Below are positions 58,437 through 64,000 of a stretch of 64,000 nt of DNA, piece after piece. Positions within the stretch are counted from its first letter, which is position 1. Each line of letters begins with the position of its first letter. The position numbers were made by a program, and so were the translations under genes. Below the pieces are notes generated by a model. That model saw nothing but the letters and a program-made list of their open reading frames with translations, had not been told where the DNA came from and ran no database searches. Origin of the DNA: Bacteroidales bacterium (GTDB lineage: Bacteria > Bacteroidota > Bacteroidia > Bacteroidales > WCHB1-69); NCBI GenBank assembly GCA_017554325.1, contig JAFZIP010000011.1, positions 1-64,000 of the forward strand, given 5' to 3'.

Positions 58437-59126
58437 ATGAATATCGAAAAATATCATCAAATCAAAAATACCATTCCAGGTAATGTGCAATTGATTGCCG
58501 TTTCCAAATTCAAACCGGCGACGGACATCCAGATGCTTTATGATGAGGGACATCGTGCTTTTGGCGAGAACAAGGCGCAGGAGATGAAGGCCAAGCACGA
58601 GGTGCTGCCCAAGGACATTCAGTGGCATTTCATTGGGCACCTGCAGACCAACAAGGTCAAATACATCGCGCCGTTTGTCACGCTGATTCACAGCATAGAC
58701 AGCGAAGCCTTGCTTCAAGAGGTTGATAAACAGGCTGCCAAGAACGATCGGGTGATACCTTGTTTGATCCAGTTCCATATTGCCAAAGAGGATACCAAGT
58801 TCGGATTCTCGTTAGGCGAGTGCGAAACCATGTTGCAAGGAGAGGTTTTCCAAAATCTGCATCATGTGAAGATTTGCGGCGTGATGGGCATGGCCACTTT
58901 CACCGAAGACATGGAGCGCGTGCGCAAGGAGTTTCAAAAGCTTCACAACATCTTCAACACCCTGAAAGAGAAATACTTTTCCAATAATCCAGATTTTAAG
59001 GAGATCTCCATGGGCATGACCGACGATTATCCGATTGCGATCGAGGAGGGGAGCACGATGATCCGCGTGGGCAGTGCCATCTTCGGCCCGCGCGACTATT
59101 CTCAAATGCTCTCCTCAGAGATTTGA
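58437..59126 (+). CDS. yggS: YggS family pyridoxal phosphate homeostasis protein
   Basis: A 229-residue alanine-racemase-fold protein that binds PLP. VSKFKPATDI contains the PLP lysine near residue 23. FGENKAQEMKAK near 42, WHFIGHLQTNKVKYI near 63, FGFSLGE, GVMGMATF, SMGMTDDYPIAI and the C-terminal RVGSAIFGPRDY all match the family. It controls PLP and amino-acid homeostasis rather than catalysing a known reaction. The start at 58437 is preferred because the longer frame begins inside a palindromic repeat. Confidence 0.95.
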   Translation: MNIEKYHQIKNTIPGNVQLIAVSKFKPATDIQMLYDEGHRAFGENKAQEMKAKHEVLPKDIQWHFIGHLQTNKVKYIAPFVTLIHSIDSEALLQEVDKQAAKNDRVIPCLIQFHIAKEDTKFGFSLGECETMLQGEVFQNLHHVKICGVMGMATFTEDMERVRKEFQKLHNIFNTLKEKYFSNNPDFKEISMGMTDDYPIAIEEGSTMIRVGSAIFGPRDYSQMLSSEI

Positions 59127-59137
59127 TTTTTTTGTAC

Positions 59138-59216
59138 AGACGCACGGCCGTGCATCTCATCTATATACCGCCGACCATATTTCTTAATTACTTAGTTTCT
59201 TAATTTCTTAATTGTA
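59138..59216. repeat. AGACGC palindrome and TTCTTAATT tract
   Basis: A palindrome with arms AGACGCACGG/CCGTGCATCT (59138-59157) is followed by an AT tract of TTCTTAATT-type units (59181-59216). Both belong to families seen elsewhere in the window (54424-54443; 14724-14757). Confidence 0.7.
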
Positions 59217-59262
59217 ATTTAACTCCTTTCCTCCAAATTTTTCATTTTATAACCATCCCTTT

Positions 59263-61965
59263 ATGCCATCTGCCAAACCCAAACTTTTCCTGATAGACGC
59301 AATGGGCTTGATTTTCAGAGCCTATTATGCCATGATAAAAAGCCCGCGTTTTACCTCCAAAGGGCTGAACACTTCGGCCATTCTGGGCTTCACCAACATG
59401 TTCTATGAGATTATCAAGAACGAGAAGCCCACTCACATTGCCGTTGCGTTTGACACTGGTGCGCCCACGTTCCGCCATGCGGATTTTGAGAACTACAAAG
59501 CCAATCGCGAGGCCACGCCGGACGAAATCATCGCTTCGGTGCCTTACATTCAGCGAATTTTGGATGCTTTCCGCGTGACCATGGTGGCCATGGACGGCTA
59601 TGAGGCTGATGACGTTGTGGGTACTTTGGCAAAACATGCTGAAATAGAAGGGTTTGATGTGTATATGATGACCTCGGACAAGGATTACGGCCAGCTGGTT
59701 TCCCCGAACATCAAGATGTACCGTCCGGGCAAGTTCGGGCAACCGGCAGAGATTCTTGGACCTACGGAAATTTGTGAGAAGTACAAGATACAAACCCCAG
59801 AGCAGCTGATTGATATGCTGGGGTTATGGGGCGACTCGTCCGACAATATTCCGGGCGTACCTTCCATTGGACAGGTGCGCGCGCAGAAGTTGCTGGCCAA
59901 CTACGGCTCCATTGAGAACATGTATGCGTGCAACTTGGACAAGGACAACGAGAAAACGCGCAATTTGCTGCTGGAGTACAAAGAGCAAGCATTGATGTCG
60001 AAGCAGTTGGCCACCATCATGATTGACGTGCCCATTGAGTGCGATTTTGAGGAGATGGCCTACAAGGGTCCCGACCCCGAGAAGTTAAAAGCGATTTTCA
60101 ACGAGTTGGAGTTCAGAGCGTTGTCGCAGCGCATTTTCACAGACTTGTCGCTGAAACAGCAGCAGCTTGCGCCGGAGATGGACTTGTTCCATCAGGGCAT
60201 GGAGCTGACCGCCGAAGCACAAACCGACCTCTTCCAAGAAGAGAATATCTTGCTGCCCAACCTCATCCAAATCGAATCCTTGGATCAACTACTAACTACT
60301 GATCCCTGTCCCCTGACCCCTGACCCCTGCTTCTTCGATTGGATTCTGCAAGACGAGAAAATTGCCGGTTTTGCCTTTGCCTTGGATGACAAGACGTGCT
60401 ATTATCATTTTGTCGAGAGCGAACACCGTTATTATCAGCAACTTATACAATGGGTTTTCACTGGTGAACATGTGGTGGTGACGTATGAGAGCAAGCCGAC
60501 ATACAAGTATCTGAAGGCTTTCAAGATTGAACCAACCGCCAAAATTTTCGATCTGCAAATTGCACATTATCTTATCCAACCTGAAAATCAACATGGTTTG
60601 GAAAGAATCTGCAATGCTTATCTCAACTATACTGTGAAATCTTCTACAGCAACACTGCAAGATTCAGCCATTGAGCGGGTGAGTGCGTATGTGCAGTTAT
60701 ATTCTATGCTGCAAAAAGAATTGGTGGACAATCAGTTGCAAAAATTATTTGAGACTGTGGAGATGCCCTTGGTACCCGTGCTGGCCGATATGGAGCGTGC
60801 GGGCGTGCGGGTGGATGTGCCCACGTTGCAGAAGAATTCCGAAACGATGAAAGCAGAATTGCAGGAGTTGGAAAACCAGATTTACGACTATGCTGGCGTG
60901 CAGTTCAACATCGGTTCGCCCAAGCAGTTAGGTGAAGTTCTTTTCGAGCGGCTCCGGATTATTGAGAATGCCAAGTTGACCAAGAGCAAGCAGTACCAGA
61001 CGGGCGAGGAGGTGTTGCTGAAACTGGCGCACAAGCACCCCATTGTGCCGCTGATTCTGGAATGGCGCAAGCTTTCCAAACTGAAATCCACTTACATTGA
61101 TGCGTTGCCACAGCTGATCAATCCGAAGACAGGACGCATCCATACCACTTTCACGCAGACGATAACCTCCACAGGCCGGTTGAGTTCGGTGAATCCCAAC
61201 TTGCAGAACATTCCCGTGCGTACAGAGCGCGGGCGCGACATTCGCAAGGCGTTCGTGGCCTCCGATGACGAGCATGTGATTTTGGCTGCCGACTATTCGC
61301 AGATAGAGTTGCGCATCGTGGCACACGTGTGTGGCGACGAACGCATGATTGAGACTTTCCGCAAGAATGAGGACATCCATGCGTCTATGGCCGCTCACAT
61401 CTTCGGAGTGCCGCAAGATGAAGTTACCAAGGACATGCGCCGCTCGGCAAAAACGGTGAACTTCGGTATTTTGTATGGCATTTCCGCATTTGGGCTCGCT
61501 GACCGTTTGCAGATTCCACAGGGAGAGGCGCGTCAGCTCATTGAAGATTATTTCAAGAGTTTCCCGAAAATCTCGGATTACCTGAGCAACACATTGGATT
61601 TTGCCCGGGAAAACCTGTATGTAGAGACGCTTTTGGGTCGCCGCCGCTATATTCGCGACATCAATGCGCAAAACGGCATATTGCGCAAGGCTGCCGAGCG
61701 CAACGCCATCAACGCGCCCATACAGGGCACTGCTGCCGACCTCATCAAGATTGCGATGATCAACATACACCGCGAAATGCGGGAACTGAACCTCCGGAGC
61801 AAGATGATCCTGCAGGTGCACGATGAATTGGTATTCGATGCACGGAAAGATGAATTGGAGGTGTTGAAACCACTGGTGGTCAAGCACATGAGTGGTGCTA
61901 TGCAGTTATCGGTGCCGTTGGATGTAGATATCAATGAAGGCACCAGTTGGTTTGAAGCGCACTAA
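59263..61965 (+). CDS. polA: DNA polymerase I
   Basis: A 900-residue family A polymerase for gap filling and Okazaki-fragment maturation. The 5' nuclease domain (1 to about 300) has LIDAMGLIFRAYYAM, VAFDTGAPTFRH and MDGYEADDVVGTLA. The central 3'-5' exonuclease-like domain (about 335-515) lacks the D-x-E of Exo I, the N-x-x-x-D of Exo II and the Y-x-x-x-D of Exo III, so proofreading is probably lost. The polymerase domain has LAADYSQIELRI (motif A), RRSAKTVNFGILYGISAFGL (motif B) and QVHDELVFD (motif C). Residues about 343-356 (LLTTDPCPLTPDPC) are encoded by a repeat-like DNA insertion. Confidence 0.95.
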   Translation: MPSAKPKLFLIDAMGLIFRAYYAMIKSPRFTSKGLNTSAILGFTNMFYEIIKNEKPTHIAVAFDTGAPTFRHADFENYKANREATPDEIIASVPYIQRILDAFRVTMVAMDGYEADDVVGTLAKHAEIEGFDVYMMTSDKDYGQLVSPNIKMYRPGKFGQPAEILGPTEICEKYKIQTPEQLIDMLGLWGDSSDNIPGVPSIGQVRAQKLLANYGSIENMYACNLDKDNEKTRNLLLEYKEQALMSKQLATIMIDVPIECDFEEMAYKGPDPEKLKAIFNELEFRALSQRIFTDLSLKQQQLAPEMDLFHQGMELTAEAQTDLFQEENILLPNLIQIESLDQLLTTDPCPLTPDPCFFDWILQDEKIAGFAFALDDKTCYYHFVESEHRYYQQLIQWVFTGEHVVVTYESKPTYKYLKAFKIEPTAKIFDLQIAHYLIQPENQHGLERICNAYLNYTVKSSTATLQDSAIERVSAYVQLYSMLQKELVDNQLQKLFETVEMPLVPVLADMERAGVRVDVPTLQKNSETMKAELQELENQIYDYAGVQFNIGSPKQLGEVLFERLRIIENAKLTKSKQYQTGEEVLLKLAHKHPIVPLILEWRKLSKLKSTYIDALPQLINPKTGRIHTTFTQTITSTGRLSSVNPNLQNIPVRTERGRDIRKAFVASDDEHVILAADYSQIELRIVAHVCGDERMIETFRKNEDIHASMAAHIFGVPQDEVTKDMRRSAKTVNFGILYGISAFGLADRLQIPQGEARQLIEDYFKSFPKISDYLSNTLDFARENLYVETLLGRRRYIRDINAQNGILRKAAERNAINAPIQGTAADLIKIAMINIHREMRELNLRSKMILQVHDELVFDARKDELEVLKPLVVKHMSGAMQLSVPLDVDINEGTSWFEAH
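60289..60330. repeat. CCCCTGACCCCTG repeat-like insertion inside polA
   Basis: A short direct-repeat run, CCCCTGACCCCTGACCCCTG (60309-60328), unlike the surrounding coding sequence, is read in frame between the 5' nuclease and exonuclease-like domains. No second copy was noticed in this window. Confidence 0.6.
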
Positions 61966-61996
61966 AGCAAGAAGAGGCGAAGTGCAGATTTTTTCG

Positions 61997-62005
61997 TACT
62001 TTCGC
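61997..62005 (+). promoter_or_regulatory. Promoter -7 element of folD
   Basis: TACTTTCGC, one base off the consensus, 40 bases before the folD ATG. Confidence 0.5.
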
Positions 62006-62045
62006 GCCGCAAAAAACAGGAATCACTTTTGTTTATCCCAATATT

Positions 62046-62903
62046 ATGAAAATCATTGACGGTAAGGCTTGTGCCCAGCAGATAAAAGACCAAATCACCA
62101 AAGAAGTTGAAATGATTAAGGCCATCGGTTTCCGCGTGCCCAAGTTGGCCATTATCCTTGTCGGCGACCGCCCTGACAGTCTTTCCTACGTGCGCAGCAA
62201 GGAGAAAACTTGCAAGTCGTTGGGCATGAACTGTGACACTTATCTGCTGCCTGCCACCACTTCGGAACGGGAGATTATGGATCTCATTGACCGCTTGAAC
62301 AATGACCGCTCCGTGGATGCCATCTTGATCCAGTTGCCCTTGCCGGTGCATTATGATAGTGCCAAGATTTTGGATTTCATTGATTATAAAAAAGATGCAG
62401 ATGGCTTGCACCTTATGAATGTGGGTTTGTTGCACTTAGGCGAACCATACGTGATGCCTTGTACGCCGAAGGGCATTATCTCATTGCTGGAGACCAACAA
62501 CATTGAGGTTGCCGGCAAGCACGCGGTGGTCATCGGGCGCAGCCAACTGGTGGGCGAGCCCACAGCTCAGTTGCTCATCCGACAGAACGCTACCGTTACG
62601 CTCTGCCACTCGCACACCAAGAACTTGTCCGACATCACGCGCATTGGCGATATCATCATCACGGCCGCAGGTCATCCTAACCTGCTGAAGCCCGAAGATT
62701 TCAAAGAGGGTGCCATTCTCATCGATGTGGCCATCAACCGCACCGACGAAGGGCTGGAGGGCGATGTCTATAGCCCGCGCACAAAAGAAGCCTTGGAGAA
62801 ACGCTTGAGCGCGGCCACGCCCGTGCCTGGCGGTGTCGGCCCCATGACCATCGCCATGCTCATGCAGAACGTGCTGGACATGTACAAAATCAAAAATGCA
62901 TGA
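62046..62903 (+). CDS. folD: Bifunctional methylenetetrahydrofolate dehydrogenase/cyclohydrolase
   Basis: A 285-residue enzyme that converts 5,10-methylene-THF to 10-formyl-THF in two steps, feeding purine and formyl-Met synthesis. The catalytic Tyr and Lys are in SYVRSKEKTC near residue 48. ILIQLPLPVHYD near 100, the PCTPKGIISLL segment near 140, the NADP loop VVIGRSQLVGEPTAQLL near 165 and the C-terminal TPVPGGVGPMTIAMLMQN are all present. Normal length. It has its own probable promoter. Confidence 0.97.
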   Translation: MKIIDGKACAQQIKDQITKEVEMIKAIGFRVPKLAIILVGDRPDSLSYVRSKEKTCKSLGMNCDTYLLPATTSEREIMDLIDRLNNDRSVDAILIQLPLPVHYDSAKILDFIDYKKDADGLHLMNVGLLHLGEPYVMPCTPKGIISLLETNNIEVAGKHAVVIGRSQLVGEPTAQLLIRQNATVTLCHSHTKNLSDITRIGDIIITAAGHPNLLKPEDFKEGAILIDVAINRTDEGLEGDVYSPRTKEALEKRLSAATPVPGGVGPMTIAMLMQNVLDMYKIKNA

Positions 62904-62913
62904 TGATATGTAA

Positions 62914-62933
62914 GGGCGAATGATTATTCGCCC
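62914..62933. repeat. GGGCGAAT dispersed-type palindrome
   Basis: Arms GGGCGAAT/ATTCGCCC around GATT, flanked by TA-A and CC-TA. It sits between the convergent folD and M64 peptidase genes and could stop transcripts in either direction, but it lacks a T run. The design resembles small palindromes scattered in many Bacteroidota genomes. Confidence 0.65.
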
Positions 62934-62943
62934 CTACCACGTA

Positions 62944-64000
62944 TTACCGCGCGTAATAATCGATTACCTCTTCCAATGTTTTCTTGCACACCGGACAAAA
63001 ATCATTGTACCGGATTTGGTGCATCGTGCAATGTTGGGCGGGACGATAGACACCCTTGGCCACATAGCCGCCGCCTTCATATACACCTAATTGGTCATAT
63101 TCTGGGGTTCCCTTGCCCGTGACAGGTGTGGGAATAGGCGTGTTTTCATCCAACATGTTTTTCCATTTGGAGTCAAAATCCACCAAAGTGGTGAGGTTGG
63201 GTTCCACAGGCTCCACATCGGAAGGGTAGAAATCTTGTACAGATACTTCAGAAGTGTAATACTCGTCTGCCAGACCTCCGATAAGGTGCCCCATCTCGTG
63301 TACAATCACATAATCAGGGTATTCGCCGTGGTTGTAAACCGTGCAGTAGAAATTATAGATTCCGCCGCCGCCGTATTTTTCACTGTTGCAAATAATTACG
63401 ATAGCATCAAACGGGGCATCATCGGCTACATCATACAGATTCCACACGCCTAAACACATCAGATAGCGATCCAAATCCAAAGCATTGTATGCTGTGTTGA
63501 CCAGTGTCTTTTTGTAAATATCGTTTTGCGGTTGTGTAATTCCAGAATCTTCAGAATAGCCTTTGATAGCGCGGATGTTCACCTTGTTTTTCATCTCCTT
63601 ATAGGGTGAGCAGTTCATCACGTAGGAGGCGAAGCGTTTCATGTCTTTTTTAAGCAGTTTGGCATCGCTTTTGGCATATCCGTCAGGGATGAAAAGGATG
63701 TCGATGGCCTTGTCGGGCGTGTTGCCGATGTGCAGGTTCATCGTGGAATAGTTCTTCACCAGCGGCTCTGTCGGGGTTGTGTTAGGGTTGAAATAGCTTT
63801 CGGAAAGCACTGTCCCCAGGCGTTTGCGGTCGTAAGCCGTGAATTTCAGTTTCACTGTGTTCTTTGGGAACGGCACATTCACGGATTCTTCCATGGAGGT
63901 TACTTCGGTTTCGCCCCTTTCGGTGGTGCGGTACTCGGTAAACAGGCATGAGTAGCTGCGGCTGTAGAGCAGTTTGTTGGACACGGAGTCGAACAACTCA
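62944..64000 (-). CDS. M64 family (IgA-type) zinc metallopeptidase, partial
   Basis: The frame is open to the right edge, so the N-terminus (signal peptide and first part) is missing. The only nearby start-like codon, TTG 63996, is internal. The visible 350 residues comprise an M64 N-terminal beta domain (to about 80) and the peptidase domain, opening with DKAIDILFIPDGYA. The zinc motif VIVHEMGHLIGGLADEYY carries both His, the catalytic Glu and the downstream Asp/Glu. The C-terminal CTMHQIRYNDFCPVCKK is also conserved. M64 includes a Clostridium IgA protease and many Bacteroidales secreted proteins of unknown substrate. Confidence 0.9.
   Translation of the reverse strand, partial: ELFDSVSNKLLYSRSYSCLFTEYRTTERGETEVTSMEESVNVPFPKNTVKLKFTAYDRKRLGTVLSESYFNPNTTPTEPLVKNYSTMNLHIGNTPDKAIDILFIPDGYAKSDAKLLKKDMKRFASYVMNCSPYKEMKNKVNIRAIKGYSEDSGITQPQNDIYKKTLVNTAYNALDLDRYLMCLGVWNLYDVADDAPFDAIVIICNSEKYGGGGIYNFYCTVYNHGEYPDYVIVHEMGHLIGGLADEYYTSEVSVQDFYPSDVEPVEPNLTTLVDFDSKWKNMLDENTPIPTPVTGKGTPEYDQLGVYEGGGYVAKGVYRPAQHCTMHQIRYNDFCPVCKKTLEEVIDYYAR

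Overview
The window looks like a chromosomal segment of a Bacteroidota bacterium, most likely of the order Bacteroidales. Three things point there. Many genes have a promoter -7 element of the form TAnnTTTG, usually within about 60 bases of the start. The gene set includes a GldB-type lipoprotein, a C-terminal sorting domain of the type IX secretion system (T9SS), a long NusB, DUF4175, DUF5618, DUF1573, a LytTR regulator and a GH92 mannosidase. The gene orders nusB-DUF1573-yajC-YbbR-coaE, DUF4175-ATPase-like-ybeY and serC-serA are also typical. No phage, transposase, integrase or CRISPR array was found. Most of the window is core chromosome.

Layout. (1) 1-10971, minus strand: one unbroken reading frame of 3,657 codons that runs off the left edge. 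It encodes a giant secreted mosaic protein of fibronectin type III, anchor/cleaved-adhesin, CUB-like, CARDB-like and bacterial-repeat modules, with four copies of an unassigned module of about 190 residues. (2) 11.1-13.3 kb, plus: gldB-like, ssb and a DUF5618 gene bracketed by copies of composite palindromic repeats. (3) 13.3-18.9 kb, minus: coaE, a short YbbR protein, yajC, DUF1573, nusB, a coiled-coil membrane protein and an alkaline phosphatase. (4) 19.0-21.0 kb, plus: gpsA and a GNAT/FemAB-like gene. (5) 21.0-30.1 kb, minus: an envelope cluster (periplasmic binding protein, rodA, mrdA, polyprenyl synthase, lytic transglycosylase), an MFS carrier and two small envelope genes. (6) 30.13-30.62 kb: a 490-base AT-rich gap where the dominant coding strand switches, with DnaA-box-like words. 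(7) 30.6-38.3 kb, plus: rpiB, LutB-like, DUF4175, ATPase-like, ybeY, mnmG, then a convergent tRNA-Arg. (8) 38.4-45.9 kb, mixed: LytTR regulator, C1 aminopeptidase, GH92 mannosidase, double-CAP protein and AAA/DUF4143 ATPase. (9) 46.0-62.9 kb, plus: ileS, parE, a T9SS cargo protein, lysS, tRNA-Leu, serC-serA, tRNA-Arg, a glycosyltransferase, yggS, polA and folD. (10) A partial M64 peptidase at the right edge.

How the parts fit. The mrdA-rodA-polyprenyl synthase-lytic transglycosylase block builds and remodels the lateral wall. serC-serA make serine, and folD serves the one-carbon pool that serine feeds. GldB and the T9SS-tagged cargo imply a T9SS elsewhere in the genome, which is also the likely export route of the giant protein. 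Short dispersed palindromes and TTTAGAGTT-type repeats sit in many intergenic gaps. They also intrude into genes: they supply the stop codon of coaE and of the glycosyltransferase gene, and are read in frame inside ileS. A different repeat-like run is read in frame inside polA.

Limits: family calls rest on motifs read by eye. Promoters are consensus matches. The origin-of-replication idea is a hypothesis.
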